Notes under the pieces: generated by a model
What the model was told of the DNA's origin: nothing
Databases searched by the model: none
What the model saw: the letters and a program-made list of their open reading frames with translations, nothing else
Made by a program: the position numbers and the translations under genes
Assembly (NCBI GenBank): GCA_039619475.1
Contig: CM077115.1
Span: 487,279,352 to 487,343,351, forward strand
From: Icerya purchasi
Taxonomy: Eukaryota; Arthropoda; Insecta; Hemiptera; Monophlebidae
DNA length: 64,000 bases
Reading direction: 5' to 3'
In this document: piece after piece, positions 37,052-64,000 of the stretch
How the letters are laid out: each line of letters begins with the position of its first letter
How positions within the stretch are numbered: the stretch's first letter is position 1

Positions 37052-38564
37052 GGGGGTACCATCACCAAATTGATTTTATGCTGCTTTGTTTGATGTCGAA
37101 CTGTATCATGAATAAAATTTATAACACAGGCAATCTTTTGTTGTATGTGCGTGCAATCAAATATTTTTAAGCTAACAAAGGTATTTATGATCATGTAATG
37201 CAAACTGTCAAAACAGTGTTGGAGAAATCTTCTTCTTAGATGTAACAGCAGAAACTAGTAAAACGTTTCTAATTGGATTGATTCTAGCAGCAGTTCAATC
37301 CCAGAATGATATAGCCTTAGCTTTTGTGTCGTTTGGAATAGCTGTGACATTGCTACTAAGTAGAAAAACTGTTCATTCCACTTTGAAGCTACCATTGAAC
37401 ATGTAATCCATTGGAACTCCCACACGCAACATTTCCAAAGCATCTAGCAAGGGAAAAATATTGCAGAAATGTAAACTTGTTGTTTAGGATGAATGCACAA
37501 TGGCACACAACACATTGCTTGGGGCTCTTAATCAATCATTGCAAGATGTACATAGAAACATGAGACCATTTGGAAACATGTTAATATTACAGACAAACAT
37601 TACCTGTAATTCCTTGATTGATATCAGGAGACAAAAATAAATGTTTACCTGAAATACTCTATGTTTTGGCGACATGCAAAGACCTTGAAATCAACTACAA
37701 ATATGTGTATATGATGGATCAGCTAATATATTCTTATATCAATTGCTAGAAAATGGGAACAGAAAGGTACTATTCATCTGACCTCAGGGCAAATTTCATT
37801 ATTTCATAACTTCTGCAATTTAGAGATATCAAAAGAAGAATTGGTTGAAAAAGTATTTCCCAATATTCAAACCAATTATAAGGATCCCAATTAATTGATG
37901 AATGAGCTATTCTTACTGTCCAGAACAAAGATGTTTATGAACTTAACAATATTATAAGTCTGTTAACACTGTTGTGGAATCAGATGAAGCAGTTCATTAT
38001 CCAACAGAATTTTTGAATTCACTTGATCTACTAGGGACATCACTGTGCATACTGTAAAATAAAATCGGTGTATTGATTATTATGTTGTGAAATATCAAAC
38101 AGCCAAAGCTTTGCAACAGCACACAACTTGCAGTAAAGAAATTAATGAGCAATGTCATAAAAGCAACAATCTTGACAAGACAATGCAAAAGTGAAGATAC
38201 CCTCATTCCATCCATTCCTATGATTCTAACAGATATGCATTTCAATTTAAGATATTGCAATGCCTAATTCGATTGGCATTTGCAATTTCCATCAACAAAG
38301 CTCAGGACTAACCCTCAGAATTGTGCAGTTTAAATCTAAATGCAGATTATTTCTCACATAAGAAATTTTATACTGCATGTCCTAGAGTTGGCAAAGTAAA
38401 CAATCTCTAGATCTGCATATACATTGGAGCAACAAAAAATATTCTATACTCAAACCATTGTGAAATTAAACATATTAAAAATGTGATCTTTACCTTTTTT
38501 TTTTCTATTTAACAAGATTGAGTCACTACAGTGTATGGCCGGATACGGCTGATATGTGTATATA

Positions 38565-38890
38565 TCATAGGCATACCCGTGGGGGGGGGGGGGGGGGGGA
38601 TTTTAGAGTTCAAACCCCTCCCAAAATGGATTTTTATGTTGCTGTATTGTCGCTTTAGGGTCATAAAATGTCTTGGTACCAGGCATTCTGACAGCACAAC
38701 TATGTATTAATGTAAATTATTCTCAAAATGAAAACAAACAGAAGTCTTACACATTTAGAACTATTATACAAGAGATTGTTAATAAAATATAATTACTAAG
38801 TAAAATCCATTTTTTTTCTGTCAAGTGCCTTTTTTTTATGGATCACCCCCCCCCCCCCATCAAAAAACTTGCTTGAGTACACCTATAGTA
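38565..38890. mobile_element. MITE-like segment with G-run and C-run ends
   Basis: The left end ataggcatacccgt is followed by a run of 19 G. The right end is a run of 13 C followed by atcaaaaaacttgcttgagt and acacctatag. The complement of the right end (ctataggtgtactc) matches the left end (cataggcatacccg) imperfectly. Inside is gttcaaacccctccc, also seen near 7697. TA-rich flanks hide any duplication. Confidence 0.5.
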
Positions 38891-39154
38891 TATATATATA
38901 TATAATTATATACATATACTGGTATATATTATACATATGCACACACACATGCACATATGTGTGTGTGATAACATCATGATAACATTTTGTATGATGTGAA
39001 TTTGGTAGTCAAATTTTTGGAATGACCCCTCTCAGATATAAAACATACACATATTGAAAAAAAACTGAAGTTTTAACTGTAATGCTGAATAGTTTGATGC
39101 ATAATAAACAGGATGTAATGGTTTCAATTAGCTTCTATTAAAGTTAATTTCATA

Positions 39155-39470
39155 AGTCGAAAGGTGAAAGCTTAAATCATATTCTAAATTTACACAGCCA
39201 ATAGCTGAGAACTTAAGCTGTATTTTTCAATTATGTAAGTTGTATTAAGTTTAAGCCGTATTATTATTTAGCTTCCAAGCCCCGTATGGAATTTATTTTA
39301 CTTTACATAAGCTGTATATACAGCTTAATTTGGCCTTTTAAAAAATTTAACTTAGGCTTTGGTCTTTTGATAGATTAAATTTTGAATATAGCTTAAGCTT
39401 TAGACTTTTAGATTACACTTATGATATCTAGAAAATTATTAACTTTTGGCTTTTGGCTGGCTTTTAAGTT
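39155..39470. repeat. Rearranged copies of the 39.5-kb hAT-MITE family
   Basis: 39155-39295 is an inverted copy of 39489-39630 (for example ttaagtttaagccgtattat against the complement of taataaaacggcttaaactt). 39305-39470 is a direct copy of the 3' part (tatagcttaagctttag, then cttttggcttttggctggct). The cluster explains the unusual density of gcttt/aagc words here. Confidence 0.7.
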
Positions 39471-39488
39471 TTGATAAGAATTAAGAAC

Positions 39489-40011
39489 CAGGGCTTGAAA
39501 GCTGAATAATAAAACGGCTTAAACTTAATACGGCTTATGTCCTTGAGGAATACAGCTTAAGCTTTCGGCTTTTGGCTGTTTGAATTTGAAATATGGCTTA
39601 GGCTTTCAGCTTTCGGCTTACGAAATGAATTTTAATACAAGATAATTAAAATCATTTACTAATTACCATGCATCAAATTATTTAGTATTACTATTGAAAT
39701 TTCAACTTTTTTTTTACGCACAATAATAAAAGTTTTTAAAAACAATTTCTTACGCAAATAATTATGTCAAAAATGCAAAATCAAGAAATTTAAAAAAAAA
39801 AGCTTAAGCCGAATATAAAGCTTAATTTAGCTTTTTTTGAAATACAGCTTAAGCTTTCGGCTTTCGACTGTTTACATTTTGAGTATAGCTTAAGCTTTAG
39901 GCTTTTAGCTTATGGAAATTTAAATATGGCTTTTGGATTAAGCTTATGACATCTAAAAATGATTGGCTTTCAGCTTTTAGCTTTTGGCTTTCGGCTGGCT
40001 TTCAAGCCCTG
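39489..40011 (+). mobile_element. 523-bp hAT-type MITE with perfect 8-bp target duplication
   Basis: Terminal inverted repeats CAGGGCTTGAAAGC (39489) and GCTTTCAAGCCCTG (ending 40011) are perfect over 14 bp. The flanking 8-mers TTAAGAAC (39481-39488 and 40012-40019) are identical. The interior is built from variants of gcttaagctttcggctttt and encodes nothing. The CAGGG terminus and 8-bp duplication place it with hAT. Confidence 0.9.
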
Positions 40012-40019
40012 TTAAGAAC

Positions 40020-41029
40020 ACATAAAATTCTGCAGAAACATTAAGGTCTATTTTTACTAATTGCTTGAGTGTCAATTCTACTATGTTCCCGTGTGGTATT
40101 ACAGGAATAAAACTTTTAAATTTTTTTTTTTTTTGAATACTAAAAGGAAACGTTTTCTTAAAAAAATCAGGGGGGGGGGTTGGTTATTTTAACCAGCTAG
40201 ACGTTTTATAAAGTCAACATTTGTGTGTATATGTAACTTATAGATCTTTAAATAAACGGGTTTCAAAGAAATTAAATAATTTTTTATGTAATTGTGGAAT
40301 TTCACTGCAATTAAAAATATTATGATTCAGAAAAAAGTGAATAAAAAATGTTTAATTTTATCAAAAAAAAATTATATATTTAAAATCATATAATTTATTT
40401 ATATTTTGTATTACAATATTATTTGACGTACTTTTAATAATAAATATGTAAAATAATACTGTAAGATTATTTATGTAATAATTTTAAATTATATTAATAT
40501 AAATATTTATTTCAATTTTATCAACTGTAATTGAGACGTATATAATTTTAATGCTGACTGAATTATAATTGAGGAAATGAAAATATTAATTCCATAAATT
40601 AATTGGTTTTCAATAATGAGTTAAAGTTCAATGTTAAGTAATTCCTAGTTTTTGTATTTTTTAGAATCATTTAATGAAATAATTTATAATGATGTAGTAA
40701 ATTTTATTTTATTAGCTTAACCTTATTTTATTGTAACTAAGAAGGCAATTTTAATGTATTACGTGAAACTTGCATTCTATTGAAACTAATAATGTAAGCT
40801 TAACGCGGTTGTATTAATTCATTTAGTAAAAGTAAAAATATTTAAATTCGTTAAATAGAATTAAGAAAAATGTTAGTGATGCTAATATGTTTGTATTTGT
40901 TTATTGTTTTTACGTTATTCATTGTGAATAATTTCAATTTAAAATATTTTAATTTGAATAGTACAGAAATGGGGCATTCCAATAATGTATGATATTCATT
41001 TGGACTTTGTTTTACTTTTTGTATGTTAG
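40020..41029. other. Upstream flank of the RING ligase; promoter not identified
   Basis: Very AT-rich, with a G tract at 40171-40180. No TATA/initiator pair or 5' exon could be defended. If the ATG exon is preceded by an untranslated exon, the promoter lies further upstream. Confidence 0.3.
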
Positions 41030-58749
<17,720 letters not shown>

Positions 58750-58990
58750 TTTCCTGAATCGGATTCTTTCTCGCTCAATGCTAAATTTTAATATTTACAC
58801 TCGTACGCGTGTTTTTCGTTAAATTAAATTTTGTTATTAACATAAGAGAACGTAACGTATTTTTTATTCTCTATTATTTATATACATAATTTGGGGTTAA
58901 TTTGTTTTTTCTTTATATTAATTGTTTTTTAAAAGTATACCAGTGCACCACCGTTAACAGATACCACCTCTGGAACTGATTTTCCTAAAG

Positions 58991-59029
<39 letters not shown>

Positions 59030-59440
59030 ATAAAAAGGATGTCGTGCAATTTATACGAACCTGTGTGTTGTTATAACAACGGTGTTGATGTTTTTGTTTT
59101 CTTTTTTTTTCTTTTTTTTTTTTGTTTTTAATTTATTTTGATTTTGTTTAAATTATTTAATATTAATTGCTTCGCATTGTATTTTGTTATTAGTTATTTT
59201 ATTTGTTTATTTGGTGAAAATTATTTATTATAAAAATTAAAGTATAGTTTCTTAATAATTACAACAAGTCGTCCTTGTACTGTATAAAAAAAAATTGTAA
59301 AAGGATTGTTTCTATAAAAAGGAGAAAAAAAAGAATCGCTTTATGATGCTACGCGCAATTAACTAATAAATTATTTAAATATTCATCTGTTCGTTGTGTC
59401 TTTTTATTTTAATCATCGTTTATATTATGCAATAAACAAA
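58750..59440 (+). other. Probable RING ligase 3' UTR
   Basis: AT-rich. It contains a (TA)n microsatellite at 58992-59026, and AATAAA hexamers at 59365-59370 and 59431-59436 as candidate polyadenylation signals. Confidence 0.5.
58992..59026. repeat. (TA)n microsatellite
   Basis: About 17 uninterrupted TA units in the likely 3' UTR of the RING ligase gene. Confidence 0.9.
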
Positions 59441-59569
59441 AATCGTTTGGTTATTCTAATCATTTTTATAAATATTGTAGCCGTACAGCTCCAGCGGGGC
59501 AGTCTGCTAGTTAAGATACTCTTTATATTACCATACCCGAGGCTGTTTATTAGAGCTGCGCAAATGAAT

Positions 59570-59960
59570 TCCGCTAGAGGAGTTGGATATATATGAGTCA
59601 TTTCCGACTGCGGATATATATCCGCTTCGGAGTTAAGTATCTCATATTTCGTATATAATCGCAATCTTCGGCTGCGTATTGATCTCCAGCTCCGAGTAAG
59701 CACTTTGAACGCACAAAGTAACAAAACGTTGTTGAACACGGTGCGCATGCGCGCAGCTAATGCCGTTCGCTGTTGAGATATGTTAAATCACCCCGCCAGA
59801 GATAAATCTGACTGCGTCTGAAATGACAACATTTGTTCGTTGTGTGACGTCTTTCAGAGTTGACATATATTAAATCACGTGCCGTCGGAGATATATCCGG
59901 TTGTACCTGAACGCGGATATATTTCCGAGGATATAACTGTGTCCATGGTTACTCGCGTCT
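59570..59960. repeat. GC-richer repeat region with palindrome and direct repeats
   Basis: A perfect 16-bp palindrome gcggatatatatccgc (59610-59625) and several ggatatat-tccg variants (59577, 59901, 59914). A direct repeat gttgagatatgttaaatcac (59772) recurs as gttgacatatattaaatcac (59859), period 87 bp, each followed by a degenerate cggagatatatc-type word. Probably part of an unclassified transposon. Confidence 0.55.
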
Positions 59961-60562
59961 ACTGTTTATGTGTCTCTCTTGTCTTGAAATAATTAGCTAC
60001 CGTGTGTCACCTTTATTATTTTTTCGCTGTTTCTACTTCTCTACTTGTAAATTTTGTCCACCGTTTTCTCGTATCCTTCACCGTAGCGACTGACTGCTTT
60101 CCTCTGGCTCCTTTAATAGGTCCTCCTAGTTTCAAATCACTTCATTTTTCCGACACTTATTTCAGTTATTTGTTTATAAATATCGCAGTTTCGTCATTAG
60201 CGCAGGTATCAGCCTTACGCACGGAAAAGAAAAAAAGAAAAGAAATTAATAAATTTTCGTTTGTTTCATTGTCGAAATATTACTTTAAGCGTGGCAACCT
60301 CTCTAATCGCAGCACAGACGAATGTGCCAATATTAACTTTCTTAGCAATGAAGAAATTACTTCTTGAAATCATTCGATATACTGAATTCAGTAATTTTCT
60401 TTGTTTGAAAGAAAAGATAATTTTATTTGAGCAACTGCATTTGGCGGATTGGATTTTGACAATTATTTTAGAGGATTTCTCAGTCTGTATTTTTTTCCTT
60501 TCCTCTATAAATATTATGCCTATACATATATATATATATATACACATACATATATATATACT

Positions 60563-62111
60563 GCGCCACAAAAGTCTTTCCGCACTGTAAAAATTTGAAT
60601 AAAAAACAGAAAAATGCAGTAGAAACGTTCCAAAAATGTATTTAATATACTGAAAATGTAGGAGAAAATGTTGTACCAGCACGGCCCAAGCGATAAGAGA
60701 AACAAAACGTAAATTGTGTAAAATAATGAAAATAGTTGATTATAGAGAACACATCTTAAAACACAAAAAAAATTATAAATAAGTCAAAGAACAATAAAAA
60801 CTGTTTGATTTATTTTCTCGTATTGCCGCCTCGAGCTTCAATCACCAAAGTGCATCGTGATCGTATCGATTCAATAAAAGTGCGAATAGTGTCCTACGAA
60901 ATTGAATCCGACTCCCCTAAAATGGCATTACCCAGCGGCAACAATGAATTTTGGTGGTGGACGACTTCAAATACATCGTCGGAGGATATCCCACAAGTGC
61001 ACTATCAGATTGAGGTCCGGACTGCATGCTGGCCAATGCATTGTAGGAATTCCAACTTGCTGCAAAAATGCTTTTGTAGCTTTAGCAACGTGAGGGCGGG
61101 CGTTGTCCTGCTGTAGGAGGAATTCTTGACCCATAAATGGTGCAAATGGCACGACATTGGTCTGGAGAATGTTAGTAATATAAAAATAAGTGTTTACTGA
61201 CAGTCCTTGATAAATGTGAAGTTCAGTTTTGGCATCGTATTCAATTCCACCGGCTCCATTTTAGAGCCCCCGAAAAAATCAGCGCTTTAGGCGAAATTTT
61301 GTTGACTATATCGTTCTCTTTTGCGTCGTTAGACTCTCTGACGTCCGTCTGATGCTTGCAAAGTAAAATATGATTCGTCAGTAACAATACATGGCTGCAA
61401 TCATTTACACTCCAATACGTATTATTAGGAGCACAATTTATACGAGCAATCTTATGTTGTGTGGCTAATACAGCACCTGTTGCCGGATTCGAACCGTACA
61501 AACTATGCTGCCGTAATTGTCGTTGCACTGTACGAGATGAAATCGGTGTGTTCGGAGCCCTTGTTAGTTGAGAATTCCTCCTACAGCACAACAACGCCCG
61601 CCCTCGCGTTGCTAAAGCTACAAAAACATTTTTACAATGCATTGTTCAGCATGCAGTCCGGAGCTCAAGCTGATAGTGCACTTGTGGGATATCCTCAGAC
61701 GATGTATTTGAAGTCATCCACCGCCAAATTCATTGTTGCAGCTGGGTAATGTCATTTTAGAGGAGTCGGATTCAATTTTGCAGGGCACTATTCGCACTTT
61801 GATTGAATCGATACGAGCACGATACACTTCGGTGATTGAAGCTCGAGACAGCAATACGAGATAATAAATCAAACAGTTTGTATTGTTCTTTGACTTATTT
61901 ATAATTTTTTTCGTGTTTTAAGAGGTGTTCTTTATAATCAATTATTTTCATTAATTTGCACAAATTACGTTTTGTTTCTCTTATCGCTTGGGCTGTGCTG
62001 GTACAACATTTTTTCCTACATTTTCAGTATATGAAATACATTTTTGGAACGTTTCTACTGCATTTGTCTGTTTTTTATTCGAATTTTTACAGTGCGGAAA
62101 GACTTGTCGTG
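60563..62111. mobile_element. Palindromic Tc1-type element: 3' half duplicated in inverted orientation
   Basis: The left arm 60563-61126 and right arm 61571-62111 are inverted copies (roughly 90% by eye), including the terminus tctttccgcactgtaaaaat and the complement of the same at the right. Both arms encode the C-terminal half of a Tc1-like transposase, left on the minus strand and right on the plus strand. The right arm lacks about 18-20 bp near 61640 relative to the left. The unique centre (61127-61570) continues the minus-strand transposase toward its N-terminus, so the left arm plus centre is one element without its 5' end. (TA)n tracts flank both sides. Confidence 0.85.
60810..61570 (-). 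pseudogene. Tc1-like transposase pseudogene (minus-strand copy)
   Basis: Reading on the minus strand from 61570: PNTPISSRTVQRQLRQHSLY (second helix-turn-helix), NNTYWSVNDCSHVLLLTNHI where the first catalytic Asp (LFSDES in the family) is lost, then FLLQQDNARPHVAKATKAFL with the second Asp in DNARPH, and WPACSPDLNLIVHLWDIL (SPDLNPIEH-WD). It ends DTIRTFIESIRSRC and IEARGGNTRK with TAA at 60810-60812. Stops and frameshifts separate these pieces. The N-terminal DNA-binding start is absent. Confidence 0.85.
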
Positions 62112-62125
62112 TAATATATATATAT

Positions 62126-62620
62126 TGTAACGGTTCTAGACGTTAACTTGGTAGTCAGGGATGCCAACCACGAGGTTTTATCCTCGTGGATTTTCTTTAT
62201 TTTTTAGTTTTATCGAATTTATTAAAATAAGAGGTTTTGGACAGATTACTTTCAGAGCTTTTTATAACGAACAATATATTATTAAAAAGTACACCTAGCT
62301 TTCTTTGCCGGTCGACCGCTGAAAAACAATATTAGTCCGAAAATAGCGCAATTATAAATACACAACAATATATATATGTAAAGAGAATATAAATTATACG
62401 TATCACTGTTGTCGGTGATCGGGGATCTACTGGTGGCGATTCGGCGGTCGGTTGCGTTGCAGAAATCGGAATCGGTCGAGGAAGATTTATCGAACACTTT
62501 CGTTGAGGATCGGTTGCAAATCCGAATCCAAACTTTGCCGAACAGCAAGGATCACTACTCGCGCCACTTCGATATTTATCGATAAATTTTTTAGAACTCA
62601 TAATGTGACCCAATTGTTAT
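62126..62620. repeat. Unclassified repeat, LTR-like edge and hairpin
   Basis: Begins tgtaacggttctagacg at 62126, beside the Tc1-type element. A hairpin CCACGAGG-ttttat-CCTCGTGG lies at 62168-62189. On the minus strand an open frame of 93 codons starting MSSKKFIDKYRSG spans 62332-62613 with locally higher GC. TGT...-type ends are suggestive of a solo LTR, but no second copy, primer-binding site or duplication is visible. Confidence 0.3.
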
Positions 62621-62639
62621 TTGTTTGGATCTCTACTTG

Positions 62640-64000
62640 ACGGTATTTTTAGCGAGCAAATAATTTACAAGTTAAAAATTAATTTAAGTTCATATTTTTT
62701 TAAAAATTTAATCCTTTTTGTCAATTTCCGACAAAATATTGTTGAATAAGATATCATTTTAGTACTGAATACGGTCAAAAATTATTCAGAATTTTATTTA
62801 AGACATTTATGAAAAATTTTAAAAAATAGCAGCTTCCTTTATTGTTTGTTTGAATTCCTAAAAAAATTATGAAAATCGAATTAGTTTGAATTATCGTATG
62901 TTTATTTTATGAAAATACAATGCGATTTTTAATAGCTTTGTTGTTATTGCTGTTTATTTTCAGTTTATTAATTCTTGCTTCAATTATTATTTACGACAAT
63001 CACCGTTGAAAATCCACCTTCAGACAAATAATACAAATGTTAGTGAAAATTTTGCGGCCTTTTCAATCAGGATTGAATGTTCACTTTGAATTCAGAACCA
63101 AAATTTAAGCAAATTCTTTTGCTCTAAACATTATTTCCAAACTTATTTGTCGGCGATTCAATTCATTTTTTTTTTTTCTGATGCATTTAAAGTATGTAAA
63201 TATGATGCTGTTGAAAAATATTTAAGATCCCAGTATTTTCCAGACAAATTAAACTTTTTTTTTTTTTTTTATTTTATTTTATTTTAATAAATGATTGCGT
63301 ATATTTGCTTGACTTATACTTGAAATTTTATCATAAGTTAAAATGATGGGAACACGCAATAACTATTTCTAACTCCGTTAAGCCGAGTTCAGTTTTTTTT
63401 TATGAAAGCTTCCATTTTATTATTAGAAATAAAAATACTTGCCCGACATCATTGCACTGACAAATTCATACAAACGTTTTCGGCCCCTTTATATCAAACA
63501 GCAACATTTACGTCATATATCTATTTTTACTGAGGTAACTTAGTAAATTGAGCATCCAGAAGTCTGAAATTATAAAATTAAATACATCTCCCTAATTTTA
63601 TATTTTACTATGTATATACACGTATATAACTTTTCATTTAAACAATTCTTTTATTACTTATTATAGTATGCATGTTAGCAGAAGTGTGGAAGTATATGAA
63701 ATCCAGATATTTTATACAATGTCTAGGCATTTTATATCGAGCAGTTTTAGATAATATCGGAAAAATCATATTTTTTCTGATTATATGTTATTGGCAATAT
63801 GTGAAATTCGCTAATCTGTATAATGCGTAAAGATGTTTCGTGTGACTAAGGTGATACGCGTTGTGTAAAAAGAAATAAATTTGTCGTACATTGCGTCTAA
63901 TAATTTAACATAATATCAATTACGATTGTATTCGGGTTGCCATTTGATATATATGTCGGGCCGGAGGTAGTATTTTCAATAATGAAAATGTGTCAGCTAC
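62640..64000. other. Right flank; nothing recognisable
   Basis: AT-rich with T tracts (63251-63270). No ORF above 60 codons, no repeats detected. Confidence 0.4.

Larger units (their letters stand above)
36090..38480 (+). mobile_element. Helitron remnant (Rep/helicase protein), broken and twice interrupted
   Basis: Broken frames follow the order of a Helitron helicase. 36330-36530 reads QQLLTVNGITHTTFHSVCQA then LNLLKND-HWDVYINDG; 36540-36700 reads LWKKYKSHMTEDI and MIEDLCLETVSKVLRQLG. 37060-37500 resumes with VPSPN, FFLDVTAETSKTFLIGLI (decayed Walker A; the family has GGTGKT) and LVV-DECTMAHNTLLGAL (Walker B DE). 38240-38440 has IRLAFAISINKAQD and FSHKKFYTACPRVGK, the last helicase motifs. 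The first G of the P-loop is lost, so it is inactive. Interrupted by elements at 36169-36319 and 36714-37051. No hairpin/CTRR terminus located. Confidence 0.85.

Noticed and set aside
60002..60682. ORFs of 109-138 codons on both strands
   Set aside because: Low-complexity translations of T-rich and (TA)n sequence; partly inside the left Tc1 arm; no domain.

Overview
The window is AT-rich eukaryotic DNA with long introns, GT-AG splice sites, tRNA-derived SINE heads and a dense mix of decayed transposons. The two recognisable host genes have clear insect counterparts, so this is most likely an insect chromosome. The particular mix of LINE, hAT, mariner and Helitron remnants would fit a hemipteran or another large-genome insect, but that is inference.

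Host genes, both on the + strand. (1) 1832-19378 holds the last four coding exons of a vesicular monoamine transporter (SLC18 family, VMAT-like). Its 5' part lies outside the window. The four exons join in frame and end at a TAA at 19376-19378. (2) 41030-58749 holds a complete 12-exon gene for an RNF38/RNF44-type RING-H2 E3 ubiquitin ligase (Drosophila murashka-like). All twelve exons join in frame to 540 codons plus stop. About 21.6 kb of repeat-rich DNA with no recognisable host gene separates the two.

Mobile DNA, left to right. VMAT intron 1 (1884-9716): a large inverted-repeat (foldback) element with a tRNA-SINE head inside it, a 48-bp tandem pair and a 338-bp degenerate tandem. VMAT intron 3 (10174-19303): several fragments of one RNase H-bearing LINE family, one of them inserted inside an older, different LINE, plus a ~540-bp inverted-repeat element and a second SINE head. 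Intergenic 19.4-41 kb: a 1725-bp hAT deletion derivative with a perfect 8-bp target duplication, a minus-strand Jockey-type LINE mixed with an integrase-like fragment, a Helitron remnant interrupted by two smaller elements, and a 523-bp hAT-like MITE with a perfect 8-bp duplication beside other copies of its family. RING-gene introns: a hAT transposase remnant (intron 4) and two internally deleted mariners (introns 6 and 8). Right end (59-62.6 kb): a GC-richer repeat with a 16-bp palindrome, a Tc1-type element in which the 3' half of the transposase is duplicated head-to-head, and an unclassified repeat with a stable hairpin.

The two host genes show no functional link. One would act in loading amines into secretory vesicles, the other in ubiquitylation. 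I found no new biological system that I would defend. The most unusual structures are the palindromic Tc1 derivative, the foldback element and the nested insertions whose target duplications allow the older reading frames to be followed across them.
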